A stretch of 60,743 nt of DNA from Geodermatophilus poikilotrophus (GCF_900111455.1 NZ_FOIE01000007.1:1-60743), one strand, 5' to 3'. Shown: positions 8,100 through 16,703, numbered from the stretch's first letter. The notes: a model not told the origin generated them from the sequence alone. Numbers and translations are program-made.

Positions 8100-8303
8100 A
8101 TGAGCATCTGGGACAGGGCCAAGGCCAGGGTCGAGGAACTCGTCGGCCGCGCCGAGGAGGTGTACGGCGAGTCCCACGGGGACGCCGCCGCGCAGCTGCA
8201 CGGAGAGGCCCACCGGCTGGAGGGCGAGGCCGAGGAGGAGGCCGCGCTGCGCGACGAGGCCGTGCGGCGGGACCCGGACGACGGCGCAGCCCCCGTCCGC
8301 TGA
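8100..8303 (+). CDS. small charged helical protein, unknown
   Basis: 67 residues from ATG 8100, with GGAG 10 bases upstream (tccgtcggagaatgggccc). The composition is dominated by Glu, Ala and Arg in heptad-like order (VEELVGRAEEVYGES, HRLEGEAEEEAALRDEA), so a single amphipathic helix or coiled coil is likely. I recognise no family. It resembles the small stress-type helical proteins common in actinobacteria only in composition. Confidence 0.55.
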   Translation: MSIWDRAKARVEELVGRAEEVYGESHGDAAAQLHGEAHRLEGEAEEEAALRDEAVRRDPDDGAAPVR

Positions 8304-8349
8304 CCTGCGCACGATCCCGTACCGGAATGCCCGCGGAGCGAGGACGATC

Positions 8350-8856
8350 GTGGGCATGGCCGTTCCCGCCATCCTGGACGTCGCCCCCTGGCGCGACTTC
8401 CCGGCCGCGGCCTGCGGAGCGATCGAGGCACTGCACGAGCGCCTGGGCTGGGACGTGTGGGTGGTGACCCAGGTCGTGGACGACCGGCAGGTCGTGCTGC
8501 ACGCCCACCCGCCCGACGTGGTCCGCCCCGGGACCTGGCTGCCGTGGGCGGACACCTTCTGCCGTGCCATGGTCGCCGGGGAGGCCCCACGGGCCGCCAC
8601 GGTCACCGCCGCCGTCCCGGCCTTCGCCAAGCGCATGGCCGGGCCGACCGCGCGGATCGCCGCCTACATCGGCGTTCCGCTCGTCAGCCCGGACGGGGAG
8701 CTGTTCGGCACGCTGTGCGCCTGGGGGTTCCGAGCCCGGCCGCGCAGTGCCGCGCGTGACCTGCCCCTGGTCGAGGCGGTGGCACGCCTGCTGAGCACGC
8801 TCATCGCCGCCGGCATCACGCCGGGCGAGCCGCCGGAGCCGGCCACCCGCGCCTGA
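8350..8856 (+). CDS. single GAF-domain protein
   Basis: 168 residues from GTG 8350, with AGGA five bases upstream; ATG 8356 is an alternative. The GAF fold is visible from RIAAYIGVPLVSPDGELFGTLCAWGF and the preceding WADTFCRAMVAGEAP. The same kind of GAF domain opens the PP2C phosphatase at 30419. There is no output domain, so it may sense a small molecule or redox state and act through a partner. Cys and Trp residues are present, but no known ligand motif is seen. Confidence 0.75.
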   Translation: MGMAVPAILDVAPWRDFPAAACGAIEALHERLGWDVWVVTQVVDDRQVVLHAHPPDVVRPGTWLPWADTFCRAMVAGEAPRAATVTAAVPAFAKRMAGPTARIAAYIGVPLVSPDGELFGTLCAWGFRARPRSAARDLPLVEAVARLLSTLIAAGITPGEPPEPATRA

Positions 8857-9045
8857 CCGGCCTGGCCCGGCGCCACCGGTGGCGGGCACCCCGCCAGGTC
8901 GGGACGGAAGTCCCTACCCCGGCGCGCGGAGCGCGGGAGAGGCTGTCCCGGACGGCGCGGTCCCGCGCCGTCCGGCCCCCCCGCCTGGGGCAGCCCCGCC
9001 GGCCGCCGGGCCGGCCCCACCCGCCGAGTCGTGGAGACGTCGACC

Positions 9046-9372
9046 ATGCCCCTTGCCGTCCTGTCCGTCGTCCGAGTGCAGGCCGAGGGCCGCGTGCTCG
9101 CCGAGGCCCAGATCCGCCGGACCGAGGTGCCCGGCGTGGTCGCCTCCGCGATGCACGTGGAGTCCGGTCACCTGCCGCTGGGTACCGGCGCCCGCCTGGT
9201 CGACGCGGTGCTCGCGGACCCGGCGGTGGGACGGGCCGAGCGACTCGTCGCCACGATGCCGCTGAACGACACCGAGATGCTCGACCGGGTGCGGCAGCGC
9301 AGCGGCGAGGTGGCCGCCCGGGCCGCCGGCGCCACGAAGATCGTCGAGGCGCAGCTGGTGCCCGCGCGCTAG
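9046..9372 (+). CDS. conserved-looking hypothetical protein
   Basis: 108 residues from ATG 9046; GGAG lies 11 bases upstream. GTG 9031 would add MET-ST and is less likely. No family is recognised. The start PLAVLSVVRVQAEGRVLAEAQIRR and the end AAGATKIVEAQLVPAR suggest a small alpha/beta protein without signal or membrane segments. Its TAG stop overlaps the TAG stop of moaE on the opposite strand (9369-9372), an unusually tight convergent pair. Confidence 0.55.
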   Translation: MPLAVLSVVRVQAEGRVLAEAQIRRTEVPGVVASAMHVESGHLPLGTGARLVDAVLADPAVGRAERLVATMPLNDTEMLDRVRQRSGEVAARAAGATKIVEAQLVPAR

Positions 9373-9779
9373 GGGCAGGCCACCCACTCCTCGTCGCCGT
9401 CGGTGAAGACCTGCCGCTTCCAGATCGGCAGCCGCTCCTTCACCAGGTCGACGAGCTCGGCGCAGGCGGCGAAGGCCTCACCGCGGTGCGAGGAGCTGAC
9501 CGCGCAGGCCAGCGCGACGTCGCCGATGCCGAGCATGCCGACCCGGTGGGAGACGGCGACGGCGTGCACGTCGGGCCGCGCGGCGAACTCCTGCGCCAGC
9601 TCGACGATGACCTGCTCGGCCGTCGGGTGGCCGACGTACTCCAGCTCGGTCACCGACCGGCCGCCGTCGTGGTCGCGGACCACGCCGGCGAAGGAGACGA
9701 CCGCGCCGGCCGCCTTGTCGGCGACGGCGTCCTCGTGCTCGGCGACGGACAGGGGTGCGTCGACGACCCGGGCGATCAC
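9369..9779 (-). CDS. moaE: molybdopterin synthase catalytic subunit MoaE
   Basis: 136 residues. Family signatures are GAVVSFAGVVRDHDGG (with the usual TLEYEGH as ELEYVGH), VAVSHRVGMLGIGDVALA, SSSHRGEAFAACAELVD and the catalytic-lysine segment VKERLPIWKRQ. With MoaD it inserts the dithiolene sulfurs. GTG 9779 overlaps the TGA of the MobA-like gene by 4 bases (GTGA), so the two are coupled. Confidence 0.96.
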   Translation of the reverse strand: MIARVVDAPLSVAEHEDAVADKAAGAVVSFAGVVRDHDGGRSVTELEYVGHPTAEQVIVELAQEFAARPDVHAVAVSHRVGMLGIGDVALACAVSSSHRGEAFAACAELVDLVKERLPIWKRQVFTDGDEEWVACP

Positions 9780-10357
9780 GGCGCCGACGGTACCCCGCCG
9801 GGCGGCACGTCGAGGTCGGTCGGATCGGCCAGGCCGGTGCAGTCGACCTCGGTGACGTCGGCGCCGGCGAGGTACCGGCGGGCGCCCTCGTCGCCGGTCG
9901 CGCTCGCGGCCACGCCGGCCCAGTGCTCCCGGCCGAGCAGCACCGGGTGCCCGCGGACGCCGCCGTAGGTGGCGATCGCCAGCGCGTCGGGGGCGGCGTG
10001 CGCGGCGAGGGCGCGCAGCGCCTCCGGCGTCATCCCCGGCATGTCGACCAGCGTGACCAGCACGGCGTCGACGCGACCGGGCCAGCCGCGGAGCCCGTCG
10101 AGGCCGGTGCGCAGCGAGGACGCCATGCCGGTCTCCCAGTCGCGGTTGGCCAGCACGGTGGCGCCGTCGAGGTCCGCCGTCCGCCAGACGTCGACCGCCT
10201 GCGCCCCGAGGACGACGAGCACCGGGTCGCACACCGCCCGCGCCGTCCGCACCGCCCGCTCCACCAGCAGGCTGCCCCCGTACTCGACCAGCGCCTTGGG
10301 CATGCCGTAGCGGCGCCCGCCGCCCGCGGCGAGGACCAGCCCCGCGACCGTGCTCAT
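9776..10357 (-). CDS. MobA/MocA-like molybdopterin nucleotidyltransferase
   Basis: 193 residues from ATG 10357 with AAGGTGG upstream. The NTP-transferase loop is LVLAAGGGRRYGMPKALVEYGG. Further motifs are LVTLVDMPGMTPEAL (metal Asp) and GVRGHPVLLGREHW. These fit the CTP- or GTP-using transferases that finish the molybdenum cofactor; the MocA/PucB type is slightly favoured over MobA by YGMPKAL. It is the first gene of a two-gene operon with moaE and is separated from modC by a strong hairpin. Confidence 0.88.
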   Translation of the reverse strand: MSTVAGLVLAAGGGRRYGMPKALVEYGGSLLVERAVRTARAVCDPVLVVLGAQAVDVWRTADLDGATVLANRDWETGMASSLRTGLDGLRGWPGRVDAVLVTLVDMPGMTPEALRALAAHAAPDALAIATYGGVRGHPVLLGREHWAGVAASATGDEGARRYLAGADVTEVDCTGLADPTDLDVPPGGVPSAP

Positions 10358-10385
10358 CCCGCCACCTTCCCCGATGACCGGCTGC

Positions 10386-10462
10386 GCTGATCGTCGCGGG
10401 TCCTGGCTCACGACCGGTGGTGAGCCAGGACCCGCCACGGTGATCCCGGCTGATCGTCGCGG
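10386..10462. terminator. hairpin terminator of modABC, flanked by 14-bp direct repeats
   Basis: A perfect 16-bp stem (GCGGGTCCTGGCTCAC at 10396-10411, its complement at 10420-10435) with an 8-base loop lies 56 bases after the modC stop. It is flanked by the direct repeat GCTGATCGTCGCGG at 10386-10399 and 10449-10462. The hairpin should end transcription from modABC before the MobA-like gene. The direct repeats look like a duplication or protein-binding pair. Confidence 0.75.
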
Positions 10463-10490
10463 CGTCGACGTCCCGGCGTGCGCGGACGTC

Positions 10491-11543
10491 TCAGCGCGCG
10501 TAGACGGCGACGTCGGAGGCCTTGACCGACGCCCACACCGGCGTGCCGGGGGCCAGACCGAGCTCGGCGAAGGCGGTCGCGGTGACGTCGGCGACCAGCG
10601 GCACCTCGCCGTCGAGCTCGCAGCGCACCGTGGACCCGTGCGGCGTGGCCGACACCAGCCGGGCCGGCCACACGTTGCGCGGGCTGCCCTCCGGCCGCGC
10701 CGGCCACAGCGCCACCGACTCCGGCCGGACCGCGACGAACACCGGTCCCGCCGTCTCCTCGGCCACCGCCACGCGGCCGCCGCCGTCCAGCCGCACCGTC
10801 GTCCCCGCGCCGGTGCCGGGCAGCAGCGCCAGGCCGACCAGCCGGGCGACGTAGTCGGTCCGCGGGTGGCGGCTCACGTCGGACGGCGTCCCGGCCTGCA
10901 CGACCCGGCCCTCCTCCACGACGACGACCCGGTCGGCCAGCGCCATCGCGTCGACCGGGTCGTGGGTGACGAGCACCGTGCTGCCGGGGAACTCGCCGAG
11001 GTGGCGGCGCAGCTCCGCGCGGACGGTGAGCCGGGTGCGGGCGTCCAGCGCCGAGAGCGGCTCGTCGAGCAGCAGCAGCGCCGGCTCGCCCACCAGGGCG
11101 CGCGCCAGCGCCGCCCGCTGCGCCTGCCCGCCGGAGAGCCGGCCGGGCCGCCGGTCGCCGAGCTCGGCGATCCCGACCCGGGCGAGCCAGTCGCGGGCCG
11201 CGGCGCGGGCGGCGGACTTGCCGAGGCCGCGGGTGCGCAGGCCGAAGGCGACGTTGTCAGTGACCGACAGGTGCGGGAAGAGCAGGTGGTCCTGGAAGAC
11301 CATGCCGAGGCGGCGCTCGTGCGCGGGGACGTGCACGCCGGCGAGGACGTCGTCCCACGTCTCGGGGCCGACGGCGACCCGACCGCTGTCGGGCGGGAGC
11401 AGCCCGGCGAGCACGCGCAGCAGCGTGGACTTGCCGGCGCCGTTCGGGCCGAGGACGGCGAGCACCTCGCCGTCGGCCACCTCGAGGTCGAGCTCGACGG
11501 TCATCGGGCCGCGGTCGACCCGCACGTCGGCGGTCAGGCTCAC
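10491..11543 (-). CDS. modC: molybdate ABC transporter ATP-binding protein ModC
   Basis: 350 residues. The nucleotide-binding domain shows Walker A LGPNGAGKSTLLRVLAG, Q-loop VFQDHLLFPHLSV, signature LSGGQAQRAALARAL, Walker B LLLLDEPLSALD and switch VTHDPVDA. The C-terminal third (about 240-350) holds the TOBE-type domain typical of ModC (VWPARLVSATPHGSTVRCEL). It energises molybdate import with ModB and ModA. The gene starts 55 bases after the modB stop. Confidence 0.95.
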   Translation of the reverse strand: MSLTADVRVDRGPMTVELDLEVADGEVLAVLGPNGAGKSTLLRVLAGLLPPDSGRVAVGPETWDDVLAGVHVPAHERRLGMVFQDHLLFPHLSVTDNVAFGLRTRGLGKSAARAAARDWLARVGIAELGDRRPGRLSGGQAQRAALARALVGEPALLLLDEPLSALDARTRLTVRAELRRHLGEFPGSTVLVTHDPVDAMALADRVVVVEEGRVVQAGTPSDVSRHPRTDYVARLVGLALLPGTGAGTTVRLDGGGRVAVAEETAGPVFVAVRPESVALWPARPEGSPRNVWPARLVSATPHGSTVRCELDGEVPLVADVTATAFAELGLAPGTPVWASVKASDVAVYAR

Positions 11544-11598
11544 CGGACCGCCCGGGTGAGCCAGCGGTCACGAGCAGTCCACGTGCCCACCGCGGACC

Positions 11599-12405
11599 TC
11601 ACGCCGCGGCTCCTGGTCGGGACAGCCAACGGTCGCGCAGGAGGAGCAGCGTCGCGACGGAGACGGCGAGCAGCACGAGGGAGAGCACGATCGCCGCGTC
11701 CGGGTCCTGCTGGAGCGCCAGGTAGACCGCGAGCGGCATCGTCTGCGTCGTCCCCGGGAAGTTGCCCGCGAAGGTGATGGTGGCGCCGAACTCGCCGAGC
11801 GCGCGGGCCCAGCACAGCACCGCACCGGCGGCGATCCCGGGCGCGACCATCGGCAGGGTGACCCGGCGGAACGTCGTCCACCGGTCGGCGCCCAGGGTGG
11901 CGGCGGCGTCCTCGAAGCGGGCGTCGGCGGCGCGCAGCGCGCCCTCGACGCTGATCACGAGGAACGGCATGGCCACGAAGGTCTCGGCGATGACGACCGC
12001 GGTGGTGGTGAACGGGATCGTCACGTCGAGGGCCTGGTCCAGCCAGCGGCCGACGATGCCCTGCCGGCCCAGCACGAGGAACAGCGCGACACCGCCGACG
12101 ACCGGGGGCAGCACCAGCGGCACGGTGACCAGCGCGCGCAGCACCGACCGGCCGCGGGCGCGGGACCGGGCGAGCACCCAGGCCAGCGGGACGCCGAGCA
12201 CCAGGGACAGCGCGGTCGCGGCCGAGGCGGAGACCAGGCTCAGGCGCAGCGCCTGGCCGACCGCCGGGCCGGCCAGCTGCGGGCCCAGCTCACCCCAGGG
12301 CGCGCGGAGGACGAGGCCGGCCAGGGGCAGGACCAGGAAGGCGACGGCGAGGACCGCCGGGACGAGCAGCGGAACGGGGACGCCGGGCTCTCGCGTGCGC
12401 CTCAC
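11599..12405 (-). CDS. modB: molybdate ABC transporter permease ModB
   Basis: 268 residues with about six transmembrane helices. The permease coupling loop EAAATLGADRWTTFRRVTLPM appears here as DAAATLGADRWTTFRRVTLP, followed by RALGEFGATITFAGN, both typical of ModB/CysT. The GTG start at 12405 overlaps the modA stop by 4 bases. It forms the membrane channel of the molybdate importer. Confidence 0.95.
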   Translation of the reverse strand: MRRTREPGVPVPLLVPAVLAVAFLVLPLAGLVLRAPWGELGPQLAGPAVGQALRLSLVSASAATALSLVLGVPLAWVLARSRARGRSVLRALVTVPLVLPPVVGGVALFLVLGRQGIVGRWLDQALDVTIPFTTTAVVIAETFVAMPFLVISVEGALRAADARFEDAAATLGADRWTTFRRVTLPMVAPGIAAGAVLCWARALGEFGATITFAGNFPGTTQTMPLAVYLALQQDPDAAIVLSLVLLAVSVATLLLLRDRWLSRPGAAA

Positions 12406-13199
12406 GGGGTCCGGAAGCCGGCGTCGGCCAGCGCCTGCCGTCCCTCCTCCGAACGCACCAGGTCGACGAAGGCGGCGCCCGCCTGCGGGTTGGGGGCCTC
12501 GGTCAGCACCGCGATCGGGTAGTCGTTGACCGCCCGCTCGGCCTCCGGGACGTCGATGCCCTCGACGGCGTCCCCGGCCGCGGTGACGTCGGTCGTGTAG
12601 ACCAGCGCGGCGTCGACCTCGCCGAGCTCGACCTTGGTCAGCGCGGCCCGCACGTCCTCCTCGAGCGTGTCGGGCGCCGCCTCCACGCCGGCCGCGGCGA
12701 AGACGTCCTCGGCAGCCGCGCCGCACGGCACCTGCGGAGCGCAGACCGCGAGCGCGAGCTCCTCCCGGGCGAGGTCGGCGAGCCCCGTGACACCGGCCGG
12801 GTTGCCCGCCGGGACGGCGATCTGCAGCACGTTGGCGGCGAAGACCTGCGGCTCGCCGTCAGCCAGCCCGGCGTCGGTGACCACGGCCATCTGCGACCGG
12901 TTGGCGCTGGCGAAGACGTCGGCCGGGGCGCCCTGGGTGACCTGGGCGGCCAGCGCCGAGCTGCCGGCGAAGGTGAACCGCACGTCCAGGCCGGGGTGGT
13001 CGGCCTCGAGCCGCTCACCGAGGTCGGTGAAGACGTCGGTGAGCGAGGCGGCGGCGAAGACGGTCAGCGTGCCGCCGAGCCCGCCGTCGTCGGACGTCGC
13101 CGTCGTGGTGGTCGCGGCCACGCCGTCGTCCCCTCCGCCGCAGGCGCTCAACGCGCCCACGGCCACCGCCACCAGCACCACCGAGCTCCGGATCCGCAT
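12402..13199 (-). CDS. modA: molybdate-binding lipoprotein ModA
   Basis: 265 residues from ATG 13199, with GGGAGGAG 6-13 bases upstream. The N-terminus is a lipoprotein signal with lipobox LSAC, then a Thr/Asp-rich tether. The substrate-binding part has TLTVFAAASLTDVF, RFTFAGSSALAAQVTQGAPADVFASAN and the closing VYTTDV, which fit the ModA family. It captures molybdate or tungstate outside the membrane. It is the first gene of modABC. An imperfect dyad CCATAACCGAGATGG at 13247-13261 lies before the start and could be the regulator site. Confidence 0.94.
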   Translation of the reverse strand: MRIRSSVVLVAVAVGALSACGGGDDGVAATTTTATSDDGGLGGTLTVFAAASLTDVFTDLGERLEADHPGLDVRFTFAGSSALAAQVTQGAPADVFASANRSQMAVVTDAGLADGEPQVFAANVLQIAVPAGNPAGVTGLADLAREELALAVCAPQVPCGAAAEDVFAAAGVEAAPDTLEEDVRAALTKVELGEVDAALVYTTDVTAAGDAVEGIDVPEAERAVNDYPIAVLTEAPNPQAGAAFVDLVRSEEGRQALADAGFRTP

Positions 13200-13348
13200 C
13201 GGGACTCCTCCCTGCCGGGCGGACCAGCCGATCCGCGCCTGCGGGACCATAACCGAGATGGCTCCGGATCCGCGGCGTCCACGGTGCGTGGGGGGTCCGC
13301 GCAGTCGTACGGTCGGCCTCTCGTCGCCGACCCGAGGGCCTCGACGCG

Positions 13349-13552
13349 CCCGCCCACCGCAACCAGCCGTCCGGCACGGTCACCGCGGTCACGCCCGGGT
13401 CGGTGACGGCGACGGTCGAGGTCGCCGTCGGCGGTCAGGAGAAGACCGCGTCGGTCACCGAGGAGGCGGTGGAGGACCTCGGGCTGTCACCGGGCTCGGC
13501 GGTCGTCGTCCCGGTGAGGTCGACCGAGGTGGTGCTCGCTGTCGAGGACTGG
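13349..13552 (+). pseudogene. remnant of a TOBE-domain (molybdenum-binding) protein
   Basis: The frame reads RNQPSGTVTAVTPGSVTA, then VEVAVGGQEKTASVTEEAVEDLGL and VVVPVRSTEVVLAVED. This is a complete single TOBE repeat as in molbindins and ModE. There is no ATG or GTG start before it in frame; the first is the internal GTG 13403. After VED the expected stop is replaced by TGG and the frame runs into a repeat element. It therefore looks like the tail of a lost gene. A short protein using a rare start cannot be excluded. Confidence 0.6.
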
Positions 13553-13617
13553 AGGAGGGCCCCCTCGCCCCCCACCCCCTCGCTCCGGTCGGGGCGGGCC
13601 CTGGGAGGGGGCCGCCG
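13551..13617. repeat. stop-adjacent palindromic element, copy 3
   Basis: Arms GGCCCCCTC (13558-13566) and GAGGGGGCC (13605-13613) with an inner GC-rich stem. It ends directly at the stop codon of the HTH-TOBE gene. On the other side it begins where the decayed TOBE gene should have ended. Confidence 0.6.
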
Positions 13618-14013
13618 TCAGGGGACGTCGACGCTGACCTGGGTGGCCTTGACCGTGGCCACCGCCCGCACGCCGACGTCCAGGCCGAGCTCGTCGGCTG
13701 CCTCGCGCGACATCAGCGAGACCAGCCGGAACGGCCCGGCCTGGATCTCCACCTGCGCCATCACGGTGTCGCGGACGACGCGGGTGACGATGCCGGTCAG
13801 CCGGTTGCGGGCCGAGGAGCCGCGGGTGGTGCCGGGCTCGGGGGCCTCGTGCAGCTGCGTGGCCAGCCGGGCCAGGTCGGCACCGTCGACGTGCGCAGGG
13901 CCGCCCCCGTCGCGGGAGGCGGGCAGCCGGCCGCTGTCGATCCAGCGGCGCACCGTGTCGTCGCTGACGCCGAGCAGAATTGCGGCCTCGGCGATCCGGT
14001 AGGCGGTCGTCAC
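13618..14013 (-). CDS. HTH-TOBE molybdate-responsive regulator (ModE-like)
   Basis: 131 residues. Residues 1-50 are an excisionase/MerR-type helix-turn-helix (YRIAEAAILLGVSDDTVRRWIDSGRLPA). Residues 67-131 are one TOBE domain (SARNRLTGIVTRVVRDTVMAQVEI, ending VKATQVSVDVP). Classical ModE has a different winged helix and two TOBE repeats. This short form is common in actinobacteria and is probably a molybdate-sensing repressor of modABC, which lies 420 bases away in the same direction. The regulatory role is inferred from domains and position. Confidence 0.85.
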   Translation of the reverse strand: MTTAYRIAEAAILLGVSDDTVRRWIDSGRLPASRDGGGPAHVDGADLARLATQLHEAPEPGTTRGSSARNRLTGIVTRVVRDTVMAQVEIQAGPFRLVSLMSREAADELGLDVGVRAVATVKATQVSVDVP

Positions 14014-14031
14014 CGGAGCAGGCTAGAGAAA

Positions 14032-14262
14032 GGACCCCGTCCTCCCCACCCTTCGCAGGCTCAGGGCGGGACCCGGGACGGGGCCACCCCTGCCCCCACC
14101 GCTCGCAGGCTCACGGCGGGACCCTGCAGGAGGGCCGCCGTTCCAGCACGTCACCAGGCTCGCGGCGGGACCCTGCAGGGAGGCCGCCGTCCCCCGCACC
14201 TCCGGCACGCGGGGCTGGAGGACTCCCCCCCGGATCCCTCGCGTGCTCGGGGACCACGCCGC
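14032..14262. repeat. tandem cluster of palindromic elements, copy 4 (gene-free 14014-14375)
   Basis: A full copy runs 14032-14085 (GGACCCCGTCC to GGGACGGGGCC). It is followed by partial copies at about 14090-14145, 14152-14187 and 14210-14262 sharing GCTCGCAGGCTCACGGCGGG and GGGACCCTGCAGG. It lies between divergent genes, upstream of both. The rest of this 362-base gap holds only the ribosome site of the GGDEF gene. Confidence 0.7.
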
Positions 14263-14375
14263 GATCAGGCCCCTCGGCCGCCGGTGGACCGGCTGCAGCG
14301 GGGTAGGACACCCGGACCTGGGACGAGGTGGGAGTGCAGCCGGCGCCCGACCGCCCGTCGGGAGAGGAGGGCCGG

Positions 14376-16703
14376 ATGCGCCGGTGGTGGGGCCCGCTGA
14401 TCGTCTCGGTGGTGTACCTGGGGCTCTGGTTGGGGCTGGACGTCATCGCCAGCGTCTTCCAGGCACGCCAGGAGGTGTCGCTGTGGTACCCCCCGACCGG
14501 GCTGAGCTTCGTCCTGCTGCTCGTGTTCGGGCTGCGCTACGCCCCGCTCCTCGTGCTGACCGACCCCCTGCACGGACTGGTGGTCAGCGGTCCGGACGTC
14601 AGCTGGGTCAGCGTCTGGCTCGGGGGCGTGGTCAGCACCGCCGTCTACACGGCCGTGGCCTGGCTCCTGCTCCGGCGGCTGCGGATCGACCCCCGCCTCC
14701 CGGGTCAGCGTGACGTCGTCTGGCTGCTGGGGCTGGCCGCCGTCGCCGGGCCGCTGGTCGTCGCGGTCGCCCAGGTCCTGCAGTACATCGTCACCGGGCT
14801 GCTGACCTGGGACGAGTTGTTCCGCGGCGTCCTCGGCTTCTGGTCCGGCCGGGCCACGGGCGTCGGGGTGCTGACGCCCGCGCTGCTCGTGGCCAGCCGG
14901 CGGGTGCCCGCGCTCTGGCGCGACCGGCCGGCGCTCACCGACCCGGTCCCGGTCGGACGGGGGGACGAGCGCCCGTCCTGGCCGGGCCGGGTCCGGCCGC
15001 GGTGGCTGGGCCGGCTCGCCGACCGCGTGCTGGACCAGCCGCTGGAGCTCGTCGGGCAGACCGTCCTGCTGCTCGCCACCGTGTACCTGGCCTACGGCGA
15101 GCCGGCGGTCGGCGGGCTGGACCTGGCCTACCTCGTGTACGTGCCGCTCATCTGGATCGCCGTCCGTGGTGGGCTGCCCCGGGTGGCGTTCGCCGTCCTC
15201 GTCGCCAACACCCTCGCCGTGGCACTGGTCGGTCGGGACGTCGTGGAGAGCCCGCTGCGGCTGCAGCTCGGCCTGGTGACCCTCACCCTGGCCGGGTTGA
15301 CCCTCGGCGCGCTGGTCACCGGCCGGCAGGCCAGCATCGCGGCCGCCGAGCACGCGGCGGTGCACGACTCGCTCACCGGGCTGGCCAACCGGGTCCTGCT
15401 CATGGACCGCCTGGACGCCGCGGCGCACCGGGCCGAGCGCAGACCGGACGCCAGGTTCGCGGTCCTCTACTGCGACCTGGACGGCTTCAAGGCGGTCAAC
15501 GACCAGCTCGGGCACGACGCCGGCGACGAGCTGCTCGTGGCGGTCGCGCGCCGGCTGGAGAGGGCCGTGCGGCCGGGCGACCTGGTCAGCCGGCTCGGCG
15601 GGGACGAGATGGCCGTCCTGCTCGACGGCGTGACCGGCGTCGAGGAGGCAGCCGGGGTCGCCGAGCGGCTGCTCGCCGCGCTGGCCGAGCCGTACGCCGT
15701 CGACGGCCGGGAGGTCGTCGTCACGGTCAGCGTCGGGGTCGCGGTCGCCGACGCCGAGGGGCTGGCCCGGCCGCGGCTGCGCGCGGAGCGGGAGGGCCTG
15801 ACCGGGTCGGAGGAGAGCGGGCACGCCGAGGAGGTCCTCCGGGCGGCGGACCTGGCCCTGCAGCGGGCCAAGGCGACCGGAGGCCACCGCTACGAGGTGT
15901 TCAACGAACCCCTGCGCCAGCACACCCGGGACCGGCTGGGGCTGCGCGCCGCGCTGCGCCGCGCGGTCGCAGCCGGAGCGGTGACCGTCGCCTACCAGCC
16001 GATCGTGCGGGTGACCGACGGCCGGCTCGTGGCCGTGGAGACGCTCGCCCGGTGGCACGACGCCGAGCGCGGGGACGTGCCGGCGACGGAGTTCATCGCC
16101 CTGGCCGAGGAGACCGGGCTGATCCACGACCTCGGCATGCAGGTGCTCGAGCAGGCCTGCACCCAGGCCGTGCAGTGGCGACGGGTCTTCGGCCCGGGCC
16201 CGACCCCCCGCGTGGCGGTCAACGTCTCGACCCGTCAGCTGCTCCCCGCGGACTTCGCCCCCCGCGTGCTCGCGCTGCTCGACCGCGTCGGGCTGCCCGC
16301 GGACGCCCTCGAGCTGGAGATGACGGAGTCCTGCGCGGTGGAGCCCGGGGCGCGGGCAGCCCTGGAACGCTTCACCGCCGCGGGCGTCATGCTGGCCGTG
16401 GACGACTTCGGCACCGGCTACTCCAGCTTCGCGGCGCTGCGCGAGCGGACGCCACAGGCGTTCAAACTCGACCGCTCCTTCATCGCGCGGCTGCCCGACG
16501 ACCGCCCGACCGACGCGATCGTCTCTGCCGTGCTCGCGCTCGCCCAGCACCTGGGCGCCACCGTCACCGCCGAGGGCGTGGAGACGGAGGAGCAGCTCCA
16601 GCGCCTCCGGGAGCTGGGGTGCCCCCAGGTCCAGGGCTTCCTCCTGGGCAACCCGGCGACCGCGCAGCAGATCGAGCGGGACTGGCTCAGCCGGCCGAGG
16701 TGA
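14376..16703 (+). CDS. MASE1-GGDEF-EAL cyclic-di-GMP enzyme
   Basis: 775 residues from ATG 14376 (GGAGAGGAGG five bases upstream). Residues 1-320 carry about eight to ten membrane helices of MASE1 type. The GGDEF domain (about 330-520) has an I-site RPGD and an active site GGDEM in place of GGDEF, plus a 20-residue insertion before the last helix. The EAL domain (about 535-770) has ETL for EAL but keeps the metal and catalytic residues: NVS, EMTES, DDFGTGYSS, FKLDRSF, AEGVET and QGF. Phosphodiesterase activity is likely. Cyclase activity is uncertain. Confidence 0.92.
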   Translation: MRRWWGPLIVSVVYLGLWLGLDVIASVFQARQEVSLWYPPTGLSFVLLLVFGLRYAPLLVLTDPLHGLVVSGPDVSWVSVWLGGVVSTAVYTAVAWLLLRRLRIDPRLPGQRDVVWLLGLAAVAGPLVVAVAQVLQYIVTGLLTWDELFRGVLGFWSGRATGVGVLTPALLVASRRVPALWRDRPALTDPVPVGRGDERPSWPGRVRPRWLGRLADRVLDQPLELVGQTVLLLATVYLAYGEPAVGGLDLAYLVYVPLIWIAVRGGLPRVAFAVLVANTLAVALVGRDVVESPLRLQLGLVTLTLAGLTLGALVTGRQASIAAAEHAAVHDSLTGLANRVLLMDRLDAAAHRAERRPDARFAVLYCDLDGFKAVNDQLGHDAGDELLVAVARRLERAVRPGDLVSRLGGDEMAVLLDGVTGVEEAAGVAERLLAALAEPYAVDGREVVVTVSVGVAVADAEGLARPRLRAEREGLTGSEESGHAEEVLRAADLALQRAKATGGHRYEVFNEPLRQHTRDRLGLRAALRRAVAAGAVTVAYQPIVRVTDGRLVAVETLARWHDAERGDVPATEFIALAEETGLIHDLGMQVLEQACTQAVQWRRVFGPGPTPRVAVNVSTRQLLPADFAPRVLALLDRVGLPADALELEMTESCAVEPGARAALERFTAAGVMLAVDDFGTGYSSFAALRERTPQAFKLDRSFIARLPDDRPTDAIVSAVLALAQHLGATVTAEGVETEEQLQRLRELGCPQVQGFLLGNPATAQQIERDWLSRPR

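Noticed and set aside
14032..14262. A CRISPR array, because of repeated GC-rich units
   Set aside because: The units vary in length and sequence and lack regular spacers, and there are no cas genes.
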